This document shows positions 14,620-22,819 of a DNA stretch of 28,115 nt, one piece after another. The position numbers were made by a program, and so were the translations under genes. The stretch covers positions 1 through 28,115 of the forward strand of contig CALBTB010000014.1 of NCBI GenBank assembly GCA_937967995.1, given 5' to 3'. The notes under the pieces are model-generated. The model was given only the letters and a program-made list of their open reading frames with translations, was not told the DNA's origin and did no database searches. The stretch's first letter is position 1; every line of letters starts with the position of its first letter. The stretch is from an uncultured Gammaproteobacteria bacterium (GTDB lineage: Bacteria; Pseudomonadota; Gammaproteobacteria; UBA6429; Thiohalophilaceae).

Positions 14620-15864
14620 ATGTTGTACAAATCAAATTTAGGAGTCAATGCAGTAGTAATAGTGAATATGTTGGTAATGAGTAGTCCGGTATGGGCGAAA
14701 AATATTGACAAGGCACCGATGTCACTGAGTGGGACGGCAAGTCCGACCCCCTGGCAGCGGTATGAAGACTGGCCAGACAAAAATCATAATAAATACAGTA
14801 CTCTGGCAATTGAGGCATCCCCGCCGATCGGGGTCATTCCTGATGTTGCACTGCCGATCAGCGGCGATGCGAACAAGGGTAAGGAACTGGCTTTTGACCG
14901 TGAACGGGGTGGCAGTTGTGTTGCCTGTCATGTGATGGGTAATGATACGCCGGAATTACCGGGTAATGTGGGCCCTGATCTGTCAACCATTGGCAGCCAG
15001 CGCACGGATGATGTCCTGTTCAAGTATATCTACGAACCGCGTCACTTTAATCCGGCCACGGTCATGCCGCCGTGGGGCACGAATGGACTGTTCAGTGTCG
15101 ATGAGATCAAGGACATCGTTGCCTTTATGAAAACACTGACGACACCTGCCGTGTTTAGCGACGCAAAAGATGATCCGGCCAGCCGCGCAAAACCGGTTGA
15201 GGACCGCGATAATCTGGACGCCGTGGAAAATCCGGCTATGGAAGCAGCGGAAAAGGGTGAAGCCCTGTTTTCTGTAAAGGGTCCGAGTGGAAAATCCTGT
15301 GCCAGTTGTCATGCAAAACCCGACAAGTCCTTTAAGCACTGGGCCGCCGGTATGCCGACTTACAGTAAAAAGCTGCGCAAGGTGCTGGGTGTTGAAGAGT
15401 TTGTTACACGTCATGCCAAAGCCACGACCGGGCAAAAATACCTGATGCAAAGCGATGAAAATATCGCACTGTCGATTTACTTACGACATCTTGCCAACGG
15501 TGCGCCAATTACCGTCAAGGCTGATACTAAAGAAGCCAAAGCGGCTGTTGCCCGAGGTGAGGCGCTGAGTAAGCGGAAAATCGGCCAGCTTAATTTTTCC
15601 TGTATGGATTGCCATAACGCTGCCGCCAACCGCTGGATCAGGGGTCAGTGGCTTGGTGAAAGCAAGGGACAGACACCCCACTTCCCGACGTGGCGGACCA
15701 GTCGTGCCGAGATCTGGGACATTCGTAAACGCTTTCAGTGGTGTAATGTGGCGATTCGTGCCAATGAGTTGCCACCGGATGCACCGGAATACGGTGACAT
15801 TGAGCTTTATTTAGTGCTGCAGAATAACGGCCTGCCGTTAAGCGTACCGGGAATTCGTCACTAA
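14620..15864 (+). CDS. soxXA: Fused SoxX-SoxA c-type cytochrome (thiosulfate oxidation)
   Basis: The product is 414 residues with a signal peptide (residues 8-26, ending SPVWA) and GGAGG at 14608-14612. Residues about 80-175 are SoxX: G-G-S-C100-V-A-C-H104, then L-P-G-N-V-G-P-D-L-S, then V-M149-P-P-W-G, the methionine being the usual haem ligand, then E-I-x-D-I-V-A-F-M. Residues about 200-414 are SoxA, with two haem motifs C227-A-S-C-H231 and C328-M-D-C-H332. The catalytic R-F-Q-W-C375 segment follows, whose cysteine in SoxA ligates the active-site haem and carries the thiosulfate-derived sulfur. SoxAX joins thiosulfate to SoxYZ in the periplasm and is normally two subunits. No frameshift is needed for the fusion. 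The gene stands alone, without soxYZ or soxB beside it. Confidence 0.88.
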   Translation: MLYKSNLGVNAVVIVNMLVMSSPVWAKNIDKAPMSLSGTASPTPWQRYEDWPDKNHNKYSTLAIEASPPIGVIPDVALPISGDANKGKELAFDRERGGSCVACHVMGNDTPELPGNVGPDLSTIGSQRTDDVLFKYIYEPRHFNPATVMPPWGTNGLFSVDEIKDIVAFMKTLTTPAVFSDAKDDPASRAKPVEDRDNLDAVENPAMEAAEKGEALFSVKGPSGKSCASCHAKPDKSFKHWAAGMPTYSKKLRKVLGVEEFVTRHAKATTGQKYLMQSDENIALSIYLRHLANGAPITVKADTKEAKAAVARGEALSKRKIGQLNFSCMDCHNAAANRWIRGQWLGESKGQTPHFPTWRTSRAEIWDIRKRFQWCNVAIRANELPPDAPEYGDIELYLVLQNNGLPLSVPGIRH

Positions 15865-15874
15865 GGTAGAAAGA

Positions 15875-15910
15875 CAAGGCAGTGTGACTGATTTATGCCA
15901 CACTGCCTTG
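15875..15910. terminator. Hairpin between convergent SoxXA and barrel genes
   Basis: CAAGGCAGTGTG (15875-15886) and CACACTGCCTTG (15899-15910) form a perfect 12-bp stem with a 12-nt loop. On the reverse strand it is followed by TCTTTCT, so it terminates the barrel gene best. On the forward strand no T run follows. It probably serves both convergent transcripts. Confidence 0.75.
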
Positions 15911-15919
15911 CTCAGTTAA

Positions 15920-16504
15920 TCAAAAATTAATGGCGATGCCGGCAAAAATCCCATCACCGGCGACGTCGACTTCTGCATTGGCACTGTCTTCGGTATCGGC
16001 TGAAAAGTAGTTTTTGTATTCCAGATACAGGCCGACGACCGAGAACTGGTAGCGCAGTCCAGCCATAAAACCCAAAGCCAGCCCCGAACTGCTTCCAATA
16101 ATACCGCCATTGAAATCAGTTGAGGCTGCACCGATTGCACCACCAATAAACGGTTTAAAGTCTCCATCCAGAAAGTGATACTTGGTATTAAAGGTAATAA
16201 ATGCCAGGTCCATATCGCCACTACCGGCAGAACTTGTGTAATCGATACTGGATAGTTCTATGCCGCCGCCAATACTCAAGTTTTTATTCATCATGTAATC
16301 ATATTCCACGCTAAACAAACCTCCGTCGTCATCGAAATTGGCGGTCACAGTTGATGGGAATAAATCAATACTTTGTGATGTGTCATCCATGTTAAAGGAG
16401 CCGCCTTTGACAATAATGACATTGTTCTGTGCCAGTCCGATGTTTGGCAGCATAGCGATGGCAGCAAACAGCATAATGGCCCTGATTGATGATAAATTTT
16501 TCAT
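15920..16504 (-). CDS. Small outer-membrane beta-barrel protein
   Basis: The product is 194 residues with a signal peptide (residues 1-25, ending I-G-L-A-Q) and GGGGG just before the start. The mature part consists of short alternating strands with glycine-rich turns (F-S-V-E-Y-D-Y-M-M, L-S-I-G-G-G-I-E-L-S, F-I-T-F-N-T-K-Y-H-F, F-K-P-F-I-G-G-A, G-L-R-Y-Q-F) and ends with phenylalanine, as barrel-assembly substrates do. It resembles the general OmpA/OmpX-like eight-stranded 'outer membrane protein beta-barrel' group. It has no identifiable periplasmic domain, and the ligand or function is unknown. It is convergent with the SoxXA gene and divergent from the phosphate cotransporter gene. Confidence 0.8.
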   Translation of the reverse strand: MKNLSSIRAIMLFAAIAMLPNIGLAQNNVIIVKGGSFNMDDTSQSIDLFPSTVTANFDDDGGLFSVEYDYMMNKNLSIGGGIELSSIDYTSSAGSGDMDLAFITFNTKYHFLDGDFKPFIGGAIGAASTDFNGGIIGSSSGLALGFMAGLRYQFSVVGLYLEYKNYFSADTEDSANAEVDVAGDGIFAGIAINF

Positions 16505-16661
16505 AATGCCCCCTAATTAAAGATCAATCATTTTGAAATGCGCTAAATCATATCACTACATATATTGCGGCGGTCAAGTGGGTGCTGAGATTGGCTTCTT
16601 AATTGCTCACAGGTTATGACATAATAATAAATGTTGTGGTTTTACTCGAAAATACAAATAC

Positions 16662-18311
16662 ATGCTGATTACAATCGGAATGATGCTCGGTGGACTTGGC
16701 CTGTTTCTGCTGGCCATGAAAATGATCACCGAAGGATTACGCCTGGCTGCCGGGCATTCCCTGCGCGACATGCTGGGCCGCTGGACGTCAACGCCGGCAC
16801 GCGGTCTGGTCGCAGGCAGTGGTATTACCGCCATTGTGCAATCATCCAGTGCCGTAACCGTGGCAACCATTGGTTTTGTTAACGCCGGATTACTCGACCT
16901 GTATCATGCGCTGGGTGTGGTGTATGGCGCTAATTTAGGGACGACCGTGACTGGCTGGCTGGTTGCCGCCATGGGGTTCAAGATCAAGGTCGAAGCGTTT
17001 GCTTTGCCCATGATTGGTATCGGAATGTTTATGCGCCTGAGTGGCGCCGGTGAACGCCGCGGCGCGATTGGTGAAGCACTGGCCGGTTTCGGGTTGTTTT
17101 TTATCGGTATTGATATTTTACGTGAGGCATTTGAAGCTGCCGCCGCCTCGATACAAATACCGGATGCCGCATCGGAGGAGTTGTCAGGTATTCTGCTACT
17201 AGTTGGTGTCGGTTTTATGATGACACTGTTAACGCAATCATCGAGCGCAGCCATAGCCCTGATCCTTACCGCTGCAACCGGTGGTGTGATCAATCTCAGT
17301 GGTGCGGCGGCGATGGTGATTGGTGCCAATGTTGGTACGACCTCCACGGCCGCTTTTGCCGCAATCGGTGCCACACCAAATGCAAAACGAGTAGCTGGCG
17401 CACATATCTTTTTTAATCTGGTTACAGGACTGGTAGCGTTACTGGTCTTACCGGTCATGTTATGGATTGTCGGAGTAACCAGTGAGGTATTGGGCCTTGA
17501 AAAAGTGCCGGCTGTTACACTGGCCCTGTTTCATACCTTCTTTAATTTACTGGGTGTGTTATTACTCTGGCCATTTACCGCCAGGTTGGCGTATTTTCTT
17601 GAAACGCGTTTTCGCAGTGTTGAGGAAATTGAAGGTAAACCGAAGTATCTCGACAAGACCGTCGCGGTGAGTCCCTATCTGGCGCTGGATGCGGTCACCC
17701 TGGAACTGATAAGGGTTAATGACATTGCACGGCGTATGGCGATGGGTGTCATGAGCAGTGAAGAAGTCGAGAGCCGGCGTATGAGAAGCGATCATGCAAC
17801 CCTGGAGAAGCTGATTCATGAAGTGGGCAAGTTTGTTACTCACCTCGAACGCGGTAATCTGCCGGAGGATATTGCCAGGCAGTTACCATTCATTTTACGC
17901 ATTGGGCAATATTATTCCCAGGTTGCCGATCTTGCGCAACTTGTTTCACAATCACAGGGTGAAATCAGCCCCCTGGCTGATGAAAATGTTAACCAGATAC
18001 TCAATCGCTACAAGGCCAGGGTGGTTGAACTGATTGATTCAACCGATTTCAACGATGGCGCGTTTAGCTATCATCATTGCGAAATGCTTTATGACCAGGT
18101 TGAAAAAGATTATCAGGATCTCAAGGCCTCAATACTTCAAAGCGGCGCAACCAAGCGTCTTGATCTGACCAACATGACCAATACCCTGGAACAGCTAAGT
18201 AACATTCGTCGCATGCTTGGCCAGTTGATGAAAGGGGTACGTACACTGGCAAACCTGCGCGACCAGGTGAATCAATCTGATGATGAGACTGCTGAGTCTG
18301 AAGCAGATTAA
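16662..18311 (+). CDS. Na+/phosphate cotransporter with PhoU-like C-terminal domain
   Basis: The product is 549 residues. Two inverted-topology repeats are visible. The first holds Q60-S-S-S-A-V-T-V with G-A-N-L-G-T-T (89-95), and the second holds Q192-S-S-S-A-A-I-A-L with G-A-N-V-G-T-T (221-227). These QSSS and GANxGTT pairs are the signature of the Na/Pi-cotransporter (NptA/PNaS) family. Membrane segments end near residue 310. The remaining 240 residues are a helical PhoU-like region with coiled-coil character, thought to regulate flux in this family. No good Shine-Dalgarno sequence precedes ATG 16662, and an in-frame ATG lies at 16680. The DUF21 gene follows after 26 bp, probably in one transcript. 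Confidence 0.9.
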   Translation: MLITIGMMLGGLGLFLLAMKMITEGLRLAAGHSLRDMLGRWTSTPARGLVAGSGITAIVQSSSAVTVATIGFVNAGLLDLYHALGVVYGANLGTTVTGWLVAAMGFKIKVEAFALPMIGIGMFMRLSGAGERRGAIGEALAGFGLFFIGIDILREAFEAAAASIQIPDAASEELSGILLLVGVGFMMTLLTQSSSAAIALILTAATGGVINLSGAAAMVIGANVGTTSTAAFAAIGATPNAKRVAGAHIFFNLVTGLVALLVLPVMLWIVGVTSEVLGLEKVPAVTLALFHTFFNLLGVLLLWPFTARLAYFLETRFRSVEEIEGKPKYLDKTVAVSPYLALDAVTLELIRVNDIARRMAMGVMSSEEVESRRMRSDHATLEKLIHEVGKFVTHLERGNLPEDIARQLPFILRIGQYYSQVADLAQLVSQSQGEISPLADENVNQILNRYKARVVELIDSTDFNDGAFSYHHCEMLYDQVEKDYQDLKASILQSGATKRLDLTNMTNTLEQLSNIRRMLGQLMKGVRTLANLRDQVNQSDDETAESEAD

Positions 18312-18337
18312 CTTTTTTACCCTGAAGGGGTAGTCCT

Positions 18338-19381
18338 ATGCATGAATTAAATATCGCCCACCTGTTTACCTGGCTGGGCATTGTGTTCTGTATCTCACAA
18401 TCGGCGATGTTCTCCGGACTTAATCTGGCCTTGCTGGGGATCAGTCGCATGCGACTGGAAGTGGAATCCTCAGCGGGTAATCGCCATGCAGACAAGATAT
18501 TGAAGTTACGCAAGGACAGCAATTTTCTGCTGACAACGATCCTGTGGGGCAATGTCGGTATCAATGTCCTGCTGACCCTGTTGGCGGATTCCGTACTCGC
18601 CGGCGTGTCAGCATTTTTTTTCTCGACCATTTTGATTACCTTCCTGGGTGAGATTACACCACAGGCCTATTTTTCACGACACGCCCTGAAAATGGGCGGA
18701 TTACTGGCACCGGTACTGCGACTGTACCAGTTCTTGCTTTATCCGATGGCCAAACCGTCCGCATTGATGCTGGATCTGTGGCTGGGTAAGGAGGCCATTC
18801 AGTATTATGCAGAGAGTGACCTGCGTACCGTGATTAAAAAACATATCGCAGCGAGTAATACCGATATCGATCGCCTGGAAGGAATTGGTGCACTTAACTT
18901 CCTGGCCATGGATGATGTCATGATTTCAGCAGAGGGTGAGCCGCTCGATCCGCAAAGTATTATTCCCATAACCATTGACGACGACCGTCCGGTATTTCCA
19001 TCCATGCAGCGTGACCGCAATGATGCCTTCCTGCAAACGCTAAATGCTTCCGGGAAAAAATGGGTGGTTTTAACTGACGAGCATGGCGAACCTTGCTGGG
19101 TTGTGAATGCCAATGCCTTTTTACGTGCGGCCCTGCTTGGTAACGAGGAGTTTAATCCTGCGGCCTATTGTCACCGTCCGATTATTGTGCGTGATACCGG
19201 CATATTGCTCGGTAAGATATTGTCACAACTTAAAGTCTATCCGGAAGACATGGCAGATGACGTAATCGATGATGACCTGGTACTGGTCTGGGGAGACGAT
19301 CAAAAACGGATAATTACCGGTGCTGATATCCTCGGCCGGCTCATGCATGGTATCGTAAAGCGTGAATCCGTTGCCATGTAA
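18338..19381 (+). CDS. DUF21 (CNNM/CorC-type) membrane protein
   Basis: The product is 347 residues. The first 140 residues form the DUF21 transmembrane domain: a first helix L-F-T-W-L-G-I-V-F-C-I-S-Q-S-A-M-F-S-G-L-N-L-A-L-L-G, then R-L-E-V-E, then L-L-T-T-I-L-W-G-N-V-G-I-N-V-L, then T-F-L-G-E-I-T-P-Q-A-Y-F. These match the CNNM/YfjD/CorB family of magnesium or divalent-cation transporters. The C-terminal 200 residues hold segments at the place of the CBS pair (K-W-V-V-L-T-D-E-H-G-E-P) but are atypical, and no CorC/HlyC domain is recognisable. The ribosome site GAAGGGG is partly within a TACCC/GGGTA hairpin (18318-18332). It follows the Na/Pi cotransporter gene by 26 bp. Confidence 0.82.
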   Translation: MHELNIAHLFTWLGIVFCISQSAMFSGLNLALLGISRMRLEVESSAGNRHADKILKLRKDSNFLLTTILWGNVGINVLLTLLADSVLAGVSAFFFSTILITFLGEITPQAYFSRHALKMGGLLAPVLRLYQFLLYPMAKPSALMLDLWLGKEAIQYYAESDLRTVIKKHIAASNTDIDRLEGIGALNFLAMDDVMISAEGEPLDPQSIIPITIDDDRPVFPSMQRDRNDAFLQTLNASGKKWVVLTDEHGEPCWVVNANAFLRAALLGNEEFNPAAYCHRPIIVRDTGILLGKILSQLKVYPEDMADDVIDDDLVLVWGDDQKRIITGADILGRLMHGIVKRESVAM

Positions 19382-19393
19382 CATTATTTGGTA

Positions 19394-21088
19394 TTAATTA
19401 CGAATGTCGGCAGAAGCCTGTTTCAATGCTATTGAAAGATCATTACGAAGTTTTTCCTGGTAAGCTTTATTCTGTATACCGTTCTGGTTAAGCCAGTAAT
19501 TAACATTAAAATTAGGAAAATTTTGTTTCATTTCATCGATTAACCAGCCTGCTTCATCGAGACGACCAAGACGAACATAAGTTACGACGAGATAATAGCG
19601 CGAATTAATGAATACAGGGTTACCGTCATGCGCTTGTAACAGGTGAGACAGGGCCAGTTCATAATTGCCTAAATAGTAATAAGCCTTGCCGACCTGTGTT
19701 TGGTAAAGAAAACCGCCTTTTGGGTTGAGATGTAGTGCCAGTTCCATATATTGAAGGGCTGTTTGGGGTTCGCCAATGGCAATGTAGTTCCAGGCCAGCA
19801 GCGTATAGGCATCCGCATAATTAGGATTAAGCGTCAGGGCCTGGTTAGCAAAGTCGATAGATTGTTCGGTATTACCGTAATATCCGTTAACCAGGCTGGC
19901 AACGAAGTAGCTTTCAGGTAGCTGCCTGTCCAGGCTGATTGCGTAACGGCTAAGTTCCAGGGCCGTGTCCAGTTCTTTATTATCCGTTTGCCATTGGCTG
20001 ATATATCCGACCGTATATGTCATGGCCAGGCCGGAATAGGCACGGGCAAAATAAGGATCCAGTGTAATGGCTTTTTTATACATTTCCCGGGCAGTTAAAT
20101 AGTCTTCGAGTGTGCGGGTATTTATCAGTGCGCGTCCGCGCAGGAAATAGTCATAAGCCTGTAAATTGTCAGTATAGCGGCTGGCAATACGACGTTTTTC
20201 CTCTTCCGTGAGAGTGAGGGAAAGGTTTGAGATGATGTTACCGGTAACTTCATCCTGTATCGCGAACAGGTCAGTTAACGGTTTTTCATAGCGTTCTGAC
20301 CAAAGGATATTGCCGTTTTTCAGATCTGTTAAATGAACATTAATTCGAATAGTCTGATCCTGCCGATTCACATCACCGCTTAGCATGTAACGTGCCTGTA
20401 AGTCCTGGCGGATTTTTTCCGGCGCAACATCGCCATTTTTGTAAACCAGCGTAGCATTCGAAGCGGTTACCCAGAGACTGGAAAGTTTTGACAGGTTGAT
20501 AGTGAGATCGCTGGTCAGTCCATCTGCCAGATAATCGTCTTTCTGGCTGGCGCTGATATTACGAAACGGTAAAACAACAATCGTGGGTTTGTTTTGAATC
20601 GAAGCAGAAACGGGACGATGTTTTAAAGTAACCGATTCACCTGTTGGCCAGAATACGATTGCGAATACTATCAGCAGCGCTACAACAAAAATTCCAATCA
20701 GCGAGACGCTATAAAATTTTGATGGGCGGTTCGGGGACGGACTATTACTGAAATTAGTCTGATTTTTGTTTATCGGTGCGACCAGCCGATAGCCCTTTTT
20801 CGAAATGGTCTGGATATAGCGCGGCTTTTTCCTGTCATCGCCCAGGGCATCACGGAGTTTGTTAATGGCCTTGGCCAGTGCATCGTAGCCAATGACCGTA
20901 CCCCACACAGCATCTTCCAGTTCCTGGCGGCTGACAACTTCACCGGGTCTGGTGGCGAGTTGCTCCAGCACGGCCATCACCCTGGGTTCGAGCTGAACGA
21001 CCTCACCGTCCTTTTCGATTTCACTCAGGGCGGGACGAATCTGCCAGTCCGCTAATTGAAAGCCCTGTTGCAGCTCGGATATTTCCAT
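19394..21088 (-). CDS. CadC/ToxR-like membrane-bound regulator with TolB-like and TPR domains
   Basis: The product is 564 residues. Residues 8-105 are an OmpR-type winged helix (Q-L-E-P-R-V-M-A-V-L-E-Q-L-A, then G-E-V-V-S-R-Q-E-L, then W, then D-A-L-A-K-A-I-N-K-L-R-x-A-L-G-D, then Y-I-Q-T-I-S-K-K-G-Y-R-L). One membrane helix follows at about 128-147. The periplasmic part starts with a TolB-N-like unit (I-V-V-L-P-F-R-N-I-S, then D-Y-L-A-D-G-L-T-x-D-L), as found in adenylate-cyclase-like and CadC-like proteins. From about residue 310 to the end it is tetratricopeptide repeats. It should sense something in the periplasm and bind DNA without a phosphorelay. The target genes are unknown. It is divergent from the periplasmic thioredoxin-like gene 158 bp away, which is a candidate target. 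Confidence 0.88.
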   Translation of the reverse strand: MEISELQQGFQLADWQIRPALSEIEKDGEVVQLEPRVMAVLEQLATRPGEVVSRQELEDAVWGTVIGYDALAKAINKLRDALGDDRKKPRYIQTISKKGYRLVAPINKNQTNFSNSPSPNRPSKFYSVSLIGIFVVALLIVFAIVFWPTGESVTLKHRPVSASIQNKPTIVVLPFRNISASQKDDYLADGLTSDLTINLSKLSSLWVTASNATLVYKNGDVAPEKIRQDLQARYMLSGDVNRQDQTIRINVHLTDLKNGNILWSERYEKPLTDLFAIQDEVTGNIISNLSLTLTEEEKRRIASRYTDNLQAYDYFLRGRALINTRTLEDYLTAREMYKKAITLDPYFARAYSGLAMTYTVGYISQWQTDNKELDTALELSRYAISLDRQLPESYFVASLVNGYYGNTEQSIDFANQALTLNPNYADAYTLLAWNYIAIGEPQTALQYMELALHLNPKGGFLYQTQVGKAYYYLGNYELALSHLLQAHDGNPVFINSRYYLVVTYVRLGRLDEAGWLIDEMKQNFPNFNVNYWLNQNGIQNKAYQEKLRNDLSIALKQASADIRN

Positions 21089-21246
21089 ATCCTGCTCACC
21101 AAATAGGTTGTAGAAATAAGATTATAAATCATTGATAACACGAGAGAATAAATTATTCCAAAAACCATCAGACATTATACCGGTGAATATCCTGCCGTTT
21201 CCTACAGTCACGCTAGTTCGCGGTGTTTGCATATAAGGAGATGATT

Positions 21247-22281
21247 ATGAATAAGGTCATTTTGACCCTGTGCGGTGTTGTTATGCTACTGCCTGATTTC
21301 GTACGGGCAGGTGACTTTAACGATGCCAGGGTGTCGCACGTTGAGTTTCCCGGCTGGTTTATCAAGAGCCCGTTTCATGAACTTAATGAAGATCTGCGTG
21401 CAGCCAGAACCGCAGGTAAGCAGGGATTGATGGTGCTGTATAGCACGCAGGGTTGTTCGTATTGCACACTTTTTGTGAAAAAGAACCTCGCTGACCCGGA
21501 GATTGTCGCCACTATCCAGAAACACTTCGATGCAGTGGGAATGGAGATTTTTGATGATGCTGAACTTATTGATCCGGGTGGTAACAAGACAACGATCAAA
21601 GAGTTTGCTTCACAGGAAGGGGTAATGTTTTCACCGACCATTCTGTTTTACGGCTTAGACGGGAAACGATTATTCAAGTTAACCGGTTATCCATCACCCG
21701 AGCGTTTCAAGGCCGTATTGCAATACGTTACAGATGGGCATTACAGGACGGTGACATTTGCAGAATATTTACAGCGCAATAAACCCAAAAACCAGAATCA
21801 GCGAAATGCAACATTAAAATCAGATCCATTATTCAGCAAACCGCCACACCTGCTACAACGTAACGTGATTGCGGCACAACAGCCGTTACTGGTGATTTTT
21901 GAAGAACCGGGTAACCAGGAAGTCTCAGATTTCCATGCAGGTGTTCTGTCGAATAATAATATACGGAAATCACTTGGCCAGTTTGAGGTTGTGAGGCTGA
22001 ATGCCATGGATGAAAAGTCCGTGCTTATCACGCCGGATGGTTTTCGGAAGACACCCGCCGAATGGTACAGGGAAAAGCGCCTGAGTCGTGTACCTGCATT
22101 GTTGTTTTATACAAAAAACGGCACGGAAGTACTGGTGACCGATGAACTGGTACAAAAACAGCGCATGATAAATTCTGTCGGTTTTGTACTTGATGAAGCT
22201 TATAAAAAGGGCTGGACCTATCAGCGTTATGCCAGAACCAAGGCCATCGAAAGAATGTTGAATCGCCATCAATCTCAATAA
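21247..22281 (+). CDS. Periplasmic thioredoxin-fold protein with a CSYC centre (SoxW/DsbD-C-like)
   Basis: The product is 344 residues from ATG 21247. AAGGAG at 21235-21240 is 6 nt upstream; the ATG at 21241 would touch it, and a GTG at 21223 would include it in the coding region. The signal peptide is residues 1-21 (V-I-L-T-L-C-G-V-V-M-L-L-P-D-F-V-R-A). The first domain is a thioredoxin fold with L-M-V-L-Y-S-T-Q-G-C70-S-Y-C73 and the cis-proline segment F-S-P-T-I-L-F-Y. A second, weaker thioredoxin-like segment (about 195-330, with R-V-P-A-L-L-F-Y-T) lacks cysteines at the CxxC place. It is likely a periplasmic thiol-disulfide protein. The sulfur-oxidation genes in the window suggest a SoxW-like job, by inference only. 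Confidence 0.82.
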   Translation: MNKVILTLCGVVMLLPDFVRAGDFNDARVSHVEFPGWFIKSPFHELNEDLRAARTAGKQGLMVLYSTQGCSYCTLFVKKNLADPEIVATIQKHFDAVGMEIFDDAELIDPGGNKTTIKEFASQEGVMFSPTILFYGLDGKRLFKLTGYPSPERFKAVLQYVTDGHYRTVTFAEYLQRNKPKNQNQRNATLKSDPLFSKPPHLLQRNVIAAQQPLLVIFEEPGNQEVSDFHAGVLSNNNIRKSLGQFEVVRLNAMDEKSVLITPDGFRKTPAEWYREKRLSRVPALLFYTKNGTEVLVTDELVQKQRMINSVGFVLDEAYKKGWTYQRYARTKAIERMLNRHQSQ

Positions 22282-22310
22282 TATGTAACACAGCTGACTG
22301 TTTCAACTTG

Positions 22311-22333
22311 ACCTATCAGGTACTATGATAGGT
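22311..22333. promoter_or_regulatory. Perfect operator-like palindrome upstream of the oxidoreductase remnant
   Basis: ACCTATCA (22311-22318) and TGATAGGT (22326-22333) form an 8-bp perfect dyad separated by 7 bases, 27 bp before the ATG of the broken quinone oxidoreductase gene. It has the form of a dimeric repressor site. The regulator is not in the window. Confidence 0.5.
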
Positions 22334-22360
22334 TCAGGACCTGACTGTAGGTATACACAC

Positions 22361-22500
22361 ATGAAAGCGGTTGGGTATATACAAGCTCTACCCATAAGTG
22401 AAGCCGAATCCTTTATTGAAATTGAGCTGCCGCAGCCGGTGGTCAGCGGACATGATTTACTCGTGCAAGAATAAGCGATGGCGGTCAACCCGGAGGTCCA
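22361..22500 (+). pseudogene. N-terminal remnant of a zinc-type alcohol dehydrogenase / quinone oxidoreductase
   Basis: ATG 22361 opens M-K-A-V-G-Y-I-Q-A-L-P-I, then E-I-E-L-P-Q-P, then G-H-D-L-L-V-Q-E, and stops with TAA at 22472-22474. This is the start of the zinc-binding alcohol dehydrogenase/quinone oxidoreductase family (M-K-A-V-G-Y, then D-x-E-L-P-x-P, then G-x-D-L-L-V). Directly past the stop the same frame continues A-M-A-V-N-P, the next conserved strand of that family (K-A-V-A-V-N-P-V-D). After about base 22500 the similarity ends and unrelated sequence follows. The gene therefore carries an in-frame stop and has lost its remaining ~300 codons. It marks the left side of the A+T-rich insert. 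Confidence 0.7.
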
Positions 22501-22575
22501 TCGAGACCCTGAAAGCTACTCCCCGCTGCAGGCTGTGTTATTTGATGTGGGAAAAGACGAATCGATAAACACAAG

Positions 22576-22690
22576 GACGTTGTTACAAAAGCATGGCAAG
22601 AGATAGTGGCGGTCTGGTATTCGGGAAGGGCGTGGATGCGCCAGCATAGGAGGTTATTCGAATGATCTGAACATACCGAGGTGTTAAATC
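22576..22690. repeat. Left copy of a diverged non-coding repeat
   Basis: The stretch at 22576-22619 (around ACAAAAGCATGGCAAG and GGCGGTCTGGTA) matches 26421-26464 at about 80 percent by eye. A second block, TTCGAATG-x-TCTG, recurs farther along (about 22655 here, about 26482 in the other copy), so the full unit is about 85-115 bp with an indel. No open frame covers it. The surrounding gap (22282-22819, 538 bp) holds the palindrome and pseudogene listed here; after 22690 it has only short hairpins and an A+T-rich lead into the next gene. Confidence 0.6.
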
Positions 22691-22819
22691 TTGCTGGTAG
22701 CGTGGTGAACACGCCAGGTTCGACTTGGTCTAGATGGCTGGTCTTTGGACAAAAATGGGGTTTATACTTCCTATACCTCTAATTTGTCTATATTAACTGA
22801 GTTGCAATGGGATTATTAA

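Noticed and set aside
22490..22600. Continuation of the oxidoreductase frame beyond 22500 as coding
   Set aside because: Residues after A-M-A-V-N-P show no similarity to the family and the frame soon stops within the repeat.
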